DNA of 63,038 nt, from the NCBI GenBank assembly GCA_016187835.1, contig JACPIY010000107.1:1-63038 (forward strand). Reading direction: 5' to 3'. This document shows positions 38,380 to 47,980 of this stretch, in pieces (positions within the stretch are counted from its first letter, which is position 1; each line of letters opens with the position of its first letter). The notes beneath the pieces were generated by a model. The model was given only the letters and a program-made list of their open reading frames with translations, made no database searches and was not told the DNA's origin. Both the position numbers and the translations under genes were made by a program. The DNA comes from Deltaproteobacteria bacterium. GTDB taxonomy: Bacteria; Desulfobacterota_D; UBA1144; Nemesobacterales; CSP1-2.

Positions 38380-38916
38380 ATGAAACAAAGAAAATCTAAT
38401 AGACTAAAAGACTATGAGTATTCCCAAAACGGCTACTACTTTATAACGATATGCACAAAAAACAGTGAGGAATGGTTTGGGAAAATCAAAGATGGGCAAA
38501 TGATTTTGAATAATTCTGGAGAAATTGCTAAACATTTTTGGATGAAGATACCAGAGCATTTCACGAATGTTGGATTGGATGAATTTACGGTAATGCCCAA
38601 TCATATTCACGGCATTGTAATTATTGTAGGGAACGCATATATGCGTTCCCTACAGGATAAAACGAAGATGTTGTTATCGAAATTAATTCAACAATATAAA
38701 TCGTCTGTAACCCGCGAAGTAAATTCACTACATAATAGTTTCCACTTCAAGTGGCACAAATCTTTCTACGATCATATCATCAGAAATGAAAACACTCTGA
38801 ATAATATCAGGGAATACATTAGAAATAATCCATTAAAATGGGAACTTGATATAGAGAATAGAATAAACATCAAAAAGCATAATAAGGATTATTATAAAGA
38901 AATATTTGAAGGTTGA
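38380..38916 (+). CDS. REP-associated tyrosine transposase (RAYT, TnpA-REP)
   Basis: Y1 HUH single-strand nuclease of 178 aa. HUH motif His75-Ile-His77 in VMPNHIHGIVII; catalytic Tyr130 in SFYDHIIRNE; the closing IREYIRNNPLKWELD is typical of RAYTs. Start chosen at ATG 38380 with AGAGAG upstream; the frame is open to a TTG at 38341. A full 28-bp REP palindrome sits in frame, encoding VGNAYMRSLQ (residues 83-92). Surrounded by three further copies, presumed substrates. Confidence 0.9.
   Translation: MKQRKSNRLKDYEYSQNGYYFITICTKNSEEWFGKIKDGQMILNNSGEIAKHFWMKIPEHFTNVGLDEFTVMPNHIHGIVIIVGNAYMRSLQDKTKMLLSKLIQQYKSSVTREVNSLHNSFHFKWHKSFYDHIIRNENTLNNIREYIRNNPLKWELDIENRINIKKHNKDYYKEIFEG
38626..38653. repeat. 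REP palindrome, copy 3, inside the RAYT gene
   Basis: Perfect 28-bp palindrome (GTAGGGAACG... symmetric about ATAT) lying in frame within the transposase coding region, between the HUH and tyrosine parts. Confidence 0.9.
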
Positions 38917-38969
38917 TTTTTTACTGATCCAGAGGTCAACACATTCACCCCGGTTTTATTATAACAATC

Positions 38970-38996
38970 TTAGGAACGCATATATGCGTTCCCTAC
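38970..38996. repeat. REP palindrome, copy 4
   Basis: Between the RAYT stop and the pyruvate carboxylase stop; left edge degraded (TTAGGAACG), right edge intact. Could also serve as a shared transcription end for the two convergent genes. Confidence 0.85.
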
Positions 38997-39008
38997 AAAA
39001 AAATGAAT

Positions 39009-42000
39009 CTAACTCTGAGATCCTATACGCAGAATCAAATCCCCTGCTTCAACGCTATCTCCGTCAGAAGCAAAAATCTTCCCCACAATACCGTCTTTAA
39101 GTGCTTTAATGTTTGTCTGCATCTTCATAGCCTCAATCACAAATAGAGGCTGCTCACGGTGTACTATATCACCTTCTTTAACAAAGAACCTTACGATCTT
39201 GCCGCTGAGCGGCGCCGCTACTTCCTCAGGATTGGTTGTATCGGCTTTTGGTCGTGCTTGAATCACAGTCCCTGCAGCAGACTTATCAGGAATTCTCACA
39301 GGACGTGACTGGCCGTTTAATTCAAAAAGAAGAGGTCTCCTGCCGTCAGACTCGAGCTCTCCAATAGCAAAAAGCTTAATAATTAGGGTTTTACCTTCTT
39401 CAATCTCAACCTCTACCTCATCACCAGCTTGAATGCCATAGTAAAAAATCGGTGTAGGCACAACCGAGGTATCCCCATAGAGCGTGCGGTGCTTATCAAA
39501 TTCCTCAAACACTCCCGGATAAAGAAGAGCCGATATCAAGTCGTGATTCTTTATCGAATGATCAAGCTGTTTTTCCAACCGCTTCGACGTAGCGTCAAAA
39601 TCCGCCGGGGGAATAAGCTCTCCCGGACGCACCTCGATAGGCTTTTCACCCTTAAGAATAGCTTTTTGCACATCGGGTGGGAATCCACCAGGAGATTGGC
39701 CGAGATTGCCGCGCATCATATCCACAACAGACTCAGGGAAGCTAATCTGGTCGGCTTTTCTTACCACATCATCGGTTGTGAGATTGTTCTGTAATAGAAA
39801 TAGAGCCAGGTCCCCAACTACCTTGGAGGATGGAGTTACTTTAATTATGTCGCCAAAAAGTTGGTTTACATCTGCAAACATGCGTTTCACTTCTTCCCAT
39901 CTTTCCTCCAGCCCCAGCCCACGCGCTTGAGCACGCAGGTTGGTGTACTGTCCGCCAGGGATTTCGTAGAGGTAAACATCAGCGTTTGAAGCCTTCATAT
40001 CGCCTTCAAATGTAGCATAATATTCCCTTACAGCTTCCCAGTAGGCCGAGAGTTTATGCAAGCCTTCTACACTAATCCCCGTGTCTCGTTTCGTTCCTTC
40101 TAAAGCCGCCACCACTGCATTCAGACTCGGCTGAGACGTTTGTCCCGACAGAGCGCTTATAGCGAGATCAACTATGTCTGCTCCGGCTTCGGCGGCTTTT
40201 AGCACAGTAGCCTCCCCATTTCCGCTCGTTGCATGGGTGTGGAAATGAAGAGGGAGCCCCGTTTCTTCTTTTATGGCTCGTACGAGTTTTTCCGCCGCAT
40301 AGGGCTTACAAAGCCCCGCCATATCTTTTATGGCGATAAAATGTGCTCCCATATGTGTAAGCTCTCTTGCAAGGTCAACATAGTACTTGAGCGAATATTT
40401 ATCACGCTTAGGATCGGTAATATCGCCCGTATAACAAATAGCGGGTTCCACTACCTTACCGGTATCGAGTGCGGTTTCTATTGCAACCTTCATGTTGGGA
40501 ATCCAATTAAAGCAATCAAAAATTCGGAATATGTCAATTCCCCAGGAAGCAGCCTCTTTTATGAATTCACGCACGACATTATCAGGATAATTCGCATATC
40601 CAACGGCATTTGCGCCTCGAATGAGCATCTGAAACAAAGCATTCGGCATGGCCTTTCTCAGACGCATTAGACGCTCCCAGGGACACTCCTTGAGAAACCG
40701 CAGACAAACATCAAATGTTGCCCCACCCCACATCTCAAAGGAAAAGATATTCCTCTCAAAGTGAGCGGTAGCTCTGGCTACTCGCAGCATGTCATAGCTT
40801 CTCATACGGGTTGCGAAAAGGGATTGATGGGCGTCTCGAAAAGTAGTGTCAGTGATAAGAAGACGTCTTTGATTTAGAACCCATTTTGACAAACCCTGCG
40901 GGCCTTCCTTCTCAAAAACAAGGCGATGCTCAGGAGGAGGCAATGGCTTATCGCCGTCAATCTCGGGCACACGTGGTCTTACAGGTGGATTTTTTTTCCA
41001 ATGAGGGGGTTGGGAAATTGCCCGGTTTATGGTTGCGTCTCCTATAAAGTTCAAAATCCTCGTCGCCCTGTCGCGCGGTTCTTGAATTTCAAAGATCTCC
41101 GGATGTTCCTCGAGGAAAGTCGTAGTACAGGCCCCGCTGCGGAAAAGAGGATGTCTAATCACATTGAGCAAAAACGGAATATTGGTCTTCACACCGCGTA
41201 TACGAAATTCCTGAAGCGCGCGATCCATTTTGCTTATGCACTGCCCAAATGTAAGTCCCCAGGACGTAACTTTAACGAGCATCGAATCATAGTATGGGGT
41301 GATTGCCGCGCCAGTGTATGCACTTGCCGCGTCAAGCCTTATCCCGAATCCGCCGGGTGAGCGATAGGCAATGATTCGTCCAATGTCGGGTCTAAAATTA
41401 TTTGTCGGGTCCTCTGTTGTGATACGACACTGAAGCGCATAGCCACGGCTCTTTATCCCGGAAGACTTGGTAATACCAATTTCTGGATCGGATAATTTGT
41501 AACCCTCGGCAATGCGAATCTGCGCCTGGACAAGATCAATCCCTGTAATAAGTTCAGTCACCGTGTGTTCAACCTGTATACGGGTATTCATCTCTATAAA
41601 GTAGAAATTCCCCTCTTTATCCACAAGAAACTCCACCGTGCCGGCGCTCGTATAATTCACGGACCGGGCAATCTTGAGGGCTGCTTCATATATATTCTCT
41701 TTTAATTTGGAATCAAATGTAATAGCCGGAGCAAGCTCTGTGACCTTCTGATGCCTTCTCTGCACCGAGCAATCGCGCTCGAAGAGATGAACCGCATTAC
41801 CGTACTTATCCCCTAAAATTTGTACCTCGATGTGTTTTGGATGTTGAACGTACTTTTCAAGGATTATAGCATCACTCCCAAATGCGGCTCGCGCCTCAGA
41901 ACGAGCCTGGACGAGGTTCTCAAGGAGAGATTTACGGTCAAAAGTTGCACGAATCCCTCTTCCTCCACCTCCATGCGCTGCCTTGAGAAGGACAGGATAG

Positions 42001-42509
42001 CCATGGGCTTCGGCAAATTGAATTGCCTCTTCATCGCTGGATATAAAACCTTCTGTTCCAGGCACAATAGGCACTCCAAGACTTGCCGCAAGTCGTCTGG
42101 CTTCCGCTTTATCACCCATAAGAGCAATAGTCTCTGGAGTGGGACCTATAAATACAATTCCTGCATCGGTGCAAGCTTGGGCAAAATCCGTATTTTCAGA
42201 TAAGAAACCATATCCTGGATGTATAGCATCCACGCTCTTCTCACGGGCTATTCGAATAATGCCATTGATATCGAGATAAGCTTCAACTGGCCCTTTATCT
42301 TTACCTATTAGATATGCTTCATCGGCCTTGTTACGGTGGAGAGAAAAAGCATCCTCTTCCGAGTAAATGGCAATGGTTGAAATATCAAGCTCCGTACAGG
42401 CGCGGAAAACACGTATAGCAATCTCCCCTCGGTTTGCCACCATGACTCTATGAAATGGGCGTATCAATCTCTTTCTGGCAGCTTGTCTGCTCATCCTTTT
42501 TTCTCCCAT
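39009..42509 (-). CDS. pyc: Pyruvate carboxylase, single chain
   Basis: Biotin enzyme making oxaloacetate from pyruvate, bicarbonate and ATP. In order: biotin carboxylase (HGGGGRGIR, FLVDKEGNFYFIEMNTRIQ), carboxyltransferase barrel (DTTFRDAHQSLFATRMR, metal-site HFHTHATSG), allosteric linker, and biotinyl domain with EAMKMQ near the end. 1166 aa, full length. Anaplerotic role. A single gene, convergent with RAYT. Confidence 0.97.
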   Translation of the reverse strand: MGEKRMSRQAARKRLIRPFHRVMVANRGEIAIRVFRACTELDISTIAIYSEEDAFSLHRNKADEAYLIGKDKGPVEAYLDINGIIRIAREKSVDAIHPGYGFLSENTDFAQACTDAGIVFIGPTPETIALMGDKAEARRLAASLGVPIVPGTEGFISSDEEAIQFAEAHGYPVLLKAAHGGGGRGIRATFDRKSLLENLVQARSEARAAFGSDAIILEKYVQHPKHIEVQILGDKYGNAVHLFERDCSVQRRHQKVTELAPAITFDSKLKENIYEAALKIARSVNYTSAGTVEFLVDKEGNFYFIEMNTRIQVEHTVTELITGIDLVQAQIRIAEGYKLSDPEIGITKSSGIKSRGYALQCRITTEDPTNNFRPDIGRIIAYRSPGGFGIRLDAASAYTGAAITPYYDSMLVKVTSWGLTFGQCISKMDRALQEFRIRGVKTNIPFLLNVIRHPLFRSGACTTTFLEEHPEIFEIQEPRDRATRILNFIGDATINRAISQPPHWKKNPPVRPRVPEIDGDKPLPPPEHRLVFEKEGPQGLSKWVLNQRRLLITDTTFRDAHQSLFATRMRSYDMLRVARATAHFERNIFSFEMWGGATFDVCLRFLKECPWERLMRLRKAMPNALFQMLIRGANAVGYANYPDNVVREFIKEAASWGIDIFRIFDCFNWIPNMKVAIETALDTGKVVEPAICYTGDITDPKRDKYSLKYYVDLARELTHMGAHFIAIKDMAGLCKPYAAEKLVRAIKEETGLPLHFHTHATSGNGEATVLKAAEAGADIVDLAISALSGQTSQPSLNAVVAALEGTKRDTGISVEGLHKLSAYWEAVREYYATFEGDMKASNADVYLYEIPGGQYTNLRAQARGLGLEERWEEVKRMFADVNQLFGDIIKVTPSSKVVGDLALFLLQNNLTTDDVVRKADQISFPESVVDMMRGNLGQSPGGFPPDVQKAILKGEKPIEVRPGELIPPADFDATSKRLEKQLDHSIKNHDLISALLYPGVFEEFDKHRTLYGDTSVVPTPIFYYGIQAGDEVEVEIEEGKTLIIKLFAIGELESDGRRPLLFELNGQSRPVRIPDKSAAGTVIQARPKADTTNPEEVAAPLSGKIVRFFVKEGDIVHREQPLFVIEAMKMQTNIKALKDGIVGKIFASDGDSVEAGDLILRIGSQS

Positions 42510-42807
42510 TCAACGATTTCTGAAGAAGTATTCAGGTGTCCTTTTCTCTAAAATATTTATCCAGGTCGTTTATTATACAATTTTTTAGAGTATTTTGAAG
42601 TTTTCCAAAGTGTAATATCAAGAATCTTCTAATTTTCGATAAAATTGGGGATGAGACGTTGTTAAGAATTTGACCTGAAATAAATAATTTCAAAACCATC
42701 AAATTCGATTTTTCTCAATTTTTATCCTCTGAAAGCCTCTTTACTGTACAGCCGAGCAGGAACTCCTGTTGACTTTAGTTATGGAGACCAATTACACTTA
42801 ATTTTAA
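42510..42807. other. Interval between pyc and hemB
   Basis: AT-rich divergent region with no ORF. TTGACT (42769-42774) and TACACT (42793-42798), 18 bases apart, may be the hemB promoter; the -10 ends only 9 bases before the ATG, so the message could be leaderless. Confidence 0.35.
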
Positions 42808-43791
42808 ATGCTTTTTCCTATCTATCGTCCACGAAGACTAAGAAGGAACGAAATCATCCGTGCGATTATTCGGGAAACCGAGCTTTCCGTATGGGATTTC
42901 GTATATCCCATGTTTGTTGTGCCGGGCAAAAAGGTAAAACAAGAAATTAGCTCGATGCCTGGCATCTTTAGGCAGTCTATTGACAATATTACGGAAGAGA
43001 TAAAGGAAACGAGAGAACTCGGTATAAACGCTATCCTTCTCTTTGGCATTCCCGAAAAGAAAGACGAACTCGGCTCAGGCAGCTATGACGAAAACGGAAT
43101 CATACAAATGGCATTGAGAAAAATCAAAGAAGAGATCAAAGAGGTTCTTTTAATTACTGACGTTTGTATGTGCGAATACACAAGCCATGGTCACTGCGGC
43201 ATTATAGAGAACGGTGAAGTTCAAAATGACAAAACGCTTCAATATCTTGCAAGAATTGCACTTTCTCATGCAAAAGCCGGAGCAGACATAATAGCGCCAT
43301 CCGACATGATGGATGGACGAGTAAGTGCAATTAGAGAAGCACTGGATGCAAACGGATTTGAGAATATAGCAATAATGTCTTACTCAGCCAAGTACTCTTC
43401 CGCTTTTTATGGCCCGTTTAGAGAAGCCGCCGAATCAACGCCTCAATTTGGCAACAGGCGAGGATACCAGATGGATCCTGCCAACGTAAGAGAGGCTTTA
43501 AGAGAAATCGCCCTCGACATTGAAGAGGGAGCAGACATTGTAATGGTAAAGCCTGCCCTCTCTTACCTTGATGTTATAAAAGCAGCAAGAGAGGAGTTCA
43601 ATCATCCGCTCGCCGCATACAATGTCAGTGGGGAATATTCAATGGTAAAAGCCGCAGGAAGGCTCGGCTGGATTGATGAGGCTCAAGTAATGATGGAGAT
43701 TCTCACGAGTATAAAACGAGCGGGGGCGGATATCATAATTACATATTTTGCAAAGGAAGCGGCAAAGATTTTAAACTCGTTGAGAAGATAG
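42808..43791 (+). CDS. hemB: Delta-aminolevulinic acid dehydratase (porphobilinogen synthase)
   Basis: Condenses two ALA molecules in tetrapyrrole synthesis. Cys120, Cys122 and Cys130 ([13 protein letters not shown]) mark the zinc-dependent class; Schiff-base lysines lie in [15 protein letters not shown] and [10 protein letters not shown]. 327 aa. The cobalamin needed by MetH and any heme depend on this step. Confidence 0.96.
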   Translation: MLFPIYRPRRLRRNEIIRAIIRETELSVWDFVYPMFVVPGKKVKQEISSMPGIFRQSIDNITEEIKETRELGINAILLFGIPEKKDELGSGSYDENGIIQMALRKIKEEIKEVLLITDVCMCEYTSHGHCGIIENGEVQNDKTLQYLARIALSHAKAGADIIAPSDMMDGRVSAIREALDANGFENIAIMSYSAKYSSAFYGPFREAAESTPQFGNRRGYQMDPANVREALREIALDIEEGADIVMVKPALSYLDVIKAAREEFNHPLAAYNVSGEYSMVKAAGRLGWIDEAQVMMEILTSIKRAGADIIITYFAKEAAKILNSLRR

Positions 43792-43815
43792 GACACGAAA
43801 AAGAAGAACTATAAA

Positions 43816-43890
43816 GTAGGAGCGGCTTCCAGCCGCGATTTGATCGCACCAAGCTTGTCCTGAGTTTAATCGAAGGGATGGTGCTCCTAC
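43816..43890. repeat. 75-bp inverted repeat element
   Basis: Outer arms GTAGGAGC and GCTCCTAC; inside, GCGGCTTCCAGCCGC forms its own hairpin. A REP-like unit unrelated in sequence to the GAACGCATAT family. Confidence 0.7.
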
Positions 43891-43951
43891 AAATGAACTC
43901 CAAAATGATAGAAGTAGACTTTACCACCTAGTTACTGGAATGAAATAACTT

Positions 43952-44137
43952 ATGAAAAACACCACCTATAAAGTCGTTGAGGTCACAACCGTAACAGATG
44001 AGGAGCTGGAACGGGTATTAAATGAATGGACTGAGAAAGGATGGAGTTTAGATACTATTCAATTCGCTATGAGGGAATCCTCAAAAAGACCGGCTATGGC
44101 GTTTGTGATTTTTACAAGAAGTGAAGAAGCTGCTTAA
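43952..44137 (+). CDS. DUF4177 domain protein, 61 aa
   Basis: Small cytosolic protein. The pattern YKVVEVTTVTDEELERVLNE, KGWSLDTIQF and the closing FVIFTR match the beta-alpha-beta shape of DUF4177. Function of the family is unknown. No operon partner. Confidence 0.7.
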   Translation: MKNTTYKVVEVTTVTDEELERVLNEWTEKGWSLDTIQFAMRESSKRPAMAFVIFTRSEEAA

Positions 44138-44155
44138 AGTTAAGTTAAACAATCA

Positions 44156-44599
44156 TCACTTAGGACTGTCGATAACATTATTCCAATTTATTAGAACTAA
44201 GCCAATTACTATAAGAACGATGCCGGCAAGTCGCGGAAGGGTTATTGCCTCTCTAAGAAAAATGGAAGCGTAAAGGGCAGTAAATAGTGGGAAGGTAGCC
44301 GCGATAGGAACTATCTTGGTAGTCAGGTCCTGTTTGAGAGCTACAAAGTAAATAAACAATCCGACGATTCCACCCAAAATTCCGGCAAGAATTATCCACA
44401 AGAAAGTCTTACCATCAACGGTACTAAACTCTCTATACTTGCCGGTTATCAACGATATGGTGACAACTATGGTAGTTGTAAATAAAAATCGTAAAGTAAT
44501 GACAGTAAGAGGAGAAGCCTTTGCCAAACTCAGTTTTTCAAATATAGGAGTCATGCCCCATATAGACGCTACAAGTAAAGCCAAAGCCGCTGTTTTCAT
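44156..44599 (-). CDS. EamA-type small membrane transporter, single domain
   Basis: 147 aa with about five hydrophobic helices; starts AALALLVASIWGMTPIFEKLSL, typical of the DMT superfamily, and ends at GIVLIVIGLVLINW. Only one EamA unit is present where larger exporters have two, so it probably works as a dimer. Substrate unknown. Confidence 0.82.
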   Translation of the reverse strand: MKTAALALLVASIWGMTPIFEKLSLAKASPLTVITLRFLFTTTIVVTISLITGKYREFSTVDGKTFLWIILAGILGGIVGLFIYFVALKQDLTTKIVPIAATFPLFTALYASIFLREAITLPRLAGIVLIVIGLVLINWNNVIDSPK

Positions 44600-44634
44600 A
44601 ACTTACCTCCAAAACCCTGTATTTTACTCTACAT

Positions 44635-44758
44635 GTCATTGCGAGGAGTGAAACGACGAAGCAATCTATTTAGATTCCTCACTGCGTTCGGAATGACACC
44701 CTGTGTCTGATTGCTTCGCGGAGTTTACACCAAGCATGGCGAACGTGCCCGCAATGAC
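44635..44758. repeat. Dispersed MITE-like repeat, copy B (124 bp)
   Basis: GTCATTGCG at the left and CGCAATGAC at the right; shares interior words with copy A but is 49 bp shorter. Confidence 0.8.
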
Positions 44759-44777
44759 AATTATCACAACTGAGATG

Positions 44778-45494
44778 TTAACCATCACCATCGACAAAGC
44801 CTATAACCTCGGTCAAGCTTTCTATTCTATGCACATCGTTCCTGCTTTTATACTTCCCTTTCTTATCCAGCAAAATAACCCTAATCCCCACTGAGTTAGC
44901 TCCGTAAAAATCATATTCGAGGCTATCGCCTATGTGAATGCACTCGGATGGAGATACCTTGCTTTTGCTAAGAGCCAAGGAGAATATCTCAGGTGAAGGT
45001 TTTGAGAACCCCACTTCACTGGATATTACAAAGGAATCAAAGTAGTCTATGATCCCCAGATCAGTGCATACGTCATAAACTCTGGTGTCGAAATTTGATA
45101 TTATGCCCAATATCAATCCTCTCGCTTTAAGGAGCGATAAAACTTCCTTTGTTTCTGGAAATAGCTCCCATGCCTTGCTTCTAAACGTTTCAAAAAGCTC
45201 CTCGAAGTAGTCGTCAAATCGCTCAAACATACCCACTTCTGAAAAAACGTTTCTCACAACCTCATACCACCATTTCTTCTCATTGACTTTCCTATCTTCT
45301 GGAGAAAAGCCCGCAAAAGTTAGAGGAGGGGCAGATTTAAAAGCCCTGCTGAAGGCTTTTTCTATCGTCTCAGGTGTAGAGTTGGCGCCGTATTTTTTTG
45401 CCACACTCCAGTACTGGTTTCCTACTCCACCTTTAATATGAAAAAGTGTATCCGCAGCATCAAAAAAAACGGCTTTAACTCGGTTCTTGTCCAT
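44778..45494 (-). CDS. HAD-superfamily hydrolase
   Basis: Phosphatase-type HAD protein of 238 aa if started at the ATG at 45494; the longer frame to 45581 adds 29 weak residues. Motif I is FFDAADTLF (nucleophile Asp), motif II IISNFDTR, motif III Lys in GFSKPSPEIF, motif IV HIGDSLEYDFYGA. The helical cap lies between motifs I and II. Closest in look to the HDHD3/YjjG group. Substrate unknown. Confidence 0.88.
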   Translation of the reverse strand: MDKNRVKAVFFDAADTLFHIKGGVGNQYWSVAKKYGANSTPETIEKAFSRAFKSAPPLTFAGFSPEDRKVNEKKWWYEVVRNVFSEVGMFERFDDYFEELFETFRSKAWELFPETKEVLSLLKARGLILGIISNFDTRVYDVCTDLGIIDYFDSFVISSEVGFSKPSPEIFSLALSKSKVSPSECIHIGDSLEYDFYGANSVGIRVILLDKKGKYKSRNDVHRIESLTEVIGFVDGDG

Positions 45495-45557
45495 TACTAT
45501 CCTCTTTGAATAAAAAGCATCTTTAATATACACTCTATTTTTGTAAGGAGTAACAAA

Positions 45558-45956
45558 TTGAGAAAAATCAAACAAAGCCACAGAATCATCGCCATACTAG
45601 ACGACCTCTTTTTCTATTCAAAAATAAGAGAGGCGGCAAAGCCTCTCAACTTAGAATTAGAGTTTATAAAAAACCCCAATGGGCTAAGCCAAAAAATAAA
45701 ATCTGAAAAACCCTCCCTCCTCATATTTGATCTTAACTCGAAATCCTGCAATCCTCTGCAAATCATAAAAGACCTTAAGTCTTCGCCTGAGCTAAAGAAC
45801 ATTCCCATTCTCGGCTACCTGTCCCATGTTCAAACAGAATTAAAAGAGAAAGCCGTCGAAGCAGGATGCGACCTCGTGCTTCCTAGGTCAAGGCTTTCTA
45901 AGGATTTGAGGGAGATTTTAATGAGGTATTCAAGATATGGTTTGAAGAATTCTTAA
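45558..45956 (+). CDS. Response-regulator receiver-like protein, stand-alone
   Basis: 132 aa, TTG start. The fold pattern of a REC domain is visible: IIAILDDLFF, LLIFDLNS with a possible phospho-acceptor Asp, ILGYLSHV, and VLPRSRLS where the usual conserved Lys is replaced by Arg. No output domain and no kinase gene nearby. It may be a degenerate receiver working by protein contact. Divergent from the HAD gene. Confidence 0.65.
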   Translation: MRKIKQSHRIIAILDDLFFYSKIREAAKPLNLELEFIKNPNGLSQKIKSEKPSLLIFDLNSKSCNPLQIIKDLKSSPELKNIPILGYLSHVQTELKEKAVEAGCDLVLPRSRLSKDLREILMRYSRYGLKNS

Positions 45957-45980
45957 ATTAGATGGATTCAGAGTTGAACA

Positions 45981-46763
45981 ATGAATAGTGTCGTTGTATC
46001 CGGTATTCCAACAATCATGGTGCGAATTTATTATTCTTCTTACCATTTATGGGCTGCTGAACATTTTTATCAACTAGCTGGGGAAATTGAGGATGCACAT
46101 GAAGGACGATCTCGTTTTGATATTAAACATAGAGCCTATGTTACAAACACTATTCTATCATCGGTTGCATTCTTAGAAGCAGCTATTAATGAAGTGTTTC
46201 AAGATGCATTCGATAATTATCTAATTTACATTGGAAGTCTTAGCGTTGAAACTCGTAAAATTCTAGCCGATTTTTGGGACATGACGGAAGCCGATAACAA
46301 GTCTTTTGTATCAATCCTTGACAAATACCAGCTTGCACTACGTTTTGCTGGAATGGAACCGTTCAATAAAGGTGAAAATCCTTATCAAGACGCCAACTTA
46401 GTTGTCAAAATAAGAAACACGCTCATACACTATAAACCTCAATTATTAGGAGGTGAAAATATTCATCAACTTGAAGCCAAGTTAAAAGGGAAATTTCCTG
46501 AAAACAAGCTTATGTCTGGCTCAGCTGGTAATCCATATTTTCCAGATAAAGCATTAGGAAAAGGCTGCGCAGAGTGGACAGTGAAGTCAGTGCTAATCTT
46601 TGCAAATGGCTTCTTCTTAAGGATGGGTGTAATACCTCATTATAAAAAGGTAGAATTCACTAAACCTATAGCTGAGAAATTACCTAGGGATAAGTTAATA
46701 GTTCATTTTATTTTTTCCCTAAGTTTTGTAGCATTATCCTTCTCATATCCCAAATTCGGCTGA
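45981..46763 (+). CDS. HEPN-like hypothetical protein, 3' end replaced
   Basis: 260 aa, mostly helical. It holds Arg145-x4-His150 ([10 protein letters not shown]), the catalytic RxxxxH pattern of HEPN ribonucleases, and a preceding helical half; this is the only functional clue. The last 21 residues (VHFIFSLSF and on, to SYPKFG) are the antisense of a metH remnant, so the native C-terminus was lost at about 46700. Sits at the edge of the toxin-like cluster. Confidence 0.65.
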   Translation: MNSVVVSGIPTIMVRIYYSSYHLWAAEHFYQLAGEIEDAHEGRSRFDIKHRAYVTNTILSSVAFLEAAINEVFQDAFDNYLIYIGSLSVETRKILADFWDMTEADNKSFVSILDKYQLALRFAGMEPFNKGENPYQDANLVVKIRNTLIHYKPQLLGGENIHQLEAKLKGKFPENKLMSGSAGNPYFPDKALGKGCAEWTVKSVLIFANGFFLRMGVIPHYKKVEFTKPIAEKLPRDKLIVHFIFSLSFVALSFSYPKFG

Positions 46764-46880
46764 AGCCATTTTTCAACCTCTTCGATAGGCATATTCTTGC
46801 GTCTGGCGTAGTCCTCAACCTGATCTCGGTCTATTTGACCCACACGGAAATACTCCGTTCTGGGTCTGCGAAATACAAAC
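46703..46880 (-). pseudogene. Diverged metH 3'-end remnant, copy 1
   Basis: Read on the minus strand it encodes [36 protein letters not shown] and a tail [15 protein letters not shown] with its own stop. It parallels the C-terminus of the intact MetH ([18 protein letters not shown]...) with mostly conservative changes and no frame breaks, so it derives from another metH allele. It lies about 2.2 kb past the intact metH stop and overlaps the HEPN-like ORF end. Confidence 0.85.
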
Positions 46881-46948
46881 GATTTAAAAACTTGTATGGA
46901 ACTGATTTTGTTTGTAAATTATAACTTCAACGGGTAAGTTAACTATTT

Positions 46949-47179
46949 ATGAAGCTAACGATAGAATTACCAGAAATTAAACCTCTTTCCGATTTGGATG
47001 ATGCATATTTGAAAGAAATGTTGATAGCTACTCTTTATCATGTTGGAAAGCTTTCGGCAAAAGAGGCCTCTATGATCCTGGATAAAACGAGGCGAGAGTT
47101 TGAAGAAATGCTACCTAAATTTGGTTTCTCGGTGCTTAATGATTCCCAAGAGAATATTGATATAGAGCTAAATGCGTAG
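46949..47179 (+). CDS. UPF0175 family antitoxin
   Basis: 76 aa. The pattern LKEMLIATLYHVGKLSAKEA followed by a predicted ribbon/helix fits UPF0175, whose members pair with PIN toxins of the DUF3368 type. The PIN gene starts 5 bases after its stop. Acts as the labile partner and probable autorepressor by family precedent. Confidence 0.85.
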   Translation: MKLTIELPEIKPLSDLDDAYLKEMLIATLYHVGKLSAKEASMILDKTRREFEEMLPKFGFSVLNDSQENIDIELNA

Positions 47180-47184
47180 ATTCT

Positions 47185-47682
47185 ATGTCGAAAGCAATAG
47201 TCAGCGACACAAGTCCGCTCATATCTCTTGAGAAGATTAGCGGTGGTTTCAACTTTATCCGCAAGTTATATGATAAGGTTTTTATTCCACCAGCAGTATT
47301 AGAAGAACTGTCCAAAGGAAGTTTTTCAGACCCTGTAAAGTACCTGAAGAAATACAAGATAGAAGAACTGGTTGAAGTCAAACCCGTTTCAACAATTTCT
47401 GAGATTCCTGACATTGACCGATTAGATGAAGGAGAAAAGCAAGCTATCTCATTGGCTTATCAGTTGAATTTACCGTTATTAATCGAGGAAACAATGGGTC
47501 GTAGAATTGCGCTATCAGCCGGTATTCATATTTCAGGGATTGCAGGTCAGATTGTTAAAGCGTACAGAGAAAAAATTATTGAACGAACAGGAGCGACTCA
47601 TAAATTAAAAGAACTTTTTCAGTCCGGGCGCATCAGTAAAAAGCTTTATGATGCATTATCAGTTGCACTAGAACGTTCATAA
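47185..47682 (+). CDS. PIN-domain (DUF3368) toxin
   Basis: 165 aa, presumed ribonuclease. Asp8 in VSDTSPLISL, Glu in RLDEGEKQAI, and EE in LIEETMGRRIA, where relatives usually have DD; the catalytic set is acidic but altered. Downstream of its antitoxin. The stop codon falls within the second metH remnant, indicating the junction is a few bases before it. Confidence 0.88.
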   Translation: MSKAIVSDTSPLISLEKISGGFNFIRKLYDKVFIPPAVLEELSKGSFSDPVKYLKKYKIEELVEVKPVSTISEIPDIDRLDEGEKQAISLAYQLNLPLLIEETMGRRIALSAGIHISGIAGQIVKAYREKIIERTGATHKLKELFQSGRISKKLYDALSVALERS

Positions 47683-47815
47683 CCCAAATTCGGCTGAAGC
47701 CATTTTTCGACTTCTTGAATAGACATTCCCCTGCGTTGAACGCAGTCATTTACCTCATCGCGGTCTATTCAAACAATATGGAGGTATTTCTATTTAAGGT
47801 GGGCAAAGTAAAAGG
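47676..47815 (-). pseudogene. Diverged metH 3'-end remnant, copy 2
   Basis: Minus-strand reading gives FYFAHLK, stop, KYLHIV, stop, IDRDEVNDCVQRRG and [17 protein letters not shown], with a tail RSSATDNAS. It is co-linear with the MetH C-terminus but has two in-frame stops and more substitutions than copy 1. About 1.06 kb from the intact metH stop. Confidence 0.83.
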
Positions 47816-47980
47816 GTATTTAGAAATCTCCAGTAACCAAGCCTGTTAATTCATCACTATTTATAGAAACAGAGGACAAAGGACAAGAACTCTCGATGTA
47901 GTTAATACTGGACTTTCCTATTTATCAGTACAGAGGTAATATTGATATACAATGAGATCAAATAAAAAAAGGGTTATGCC

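Noticed and set aside
37181..38996. CRISPR array
   Set aside because: The repeated unit is palindromic with irregular spacing from 0.3 to 1.1 kb and lies by a RAYT; no cas genes.
38906..39100. 64-codon ORF after RAYT
   Set aside because: Mostly translated REP palindrome and antisense of pyc end.
40233..41360. Two plus-strand ORFs inside pyc (40233-40670, 40926-41360)
   Set aside because: Antisense to pyruvate carboxylase.
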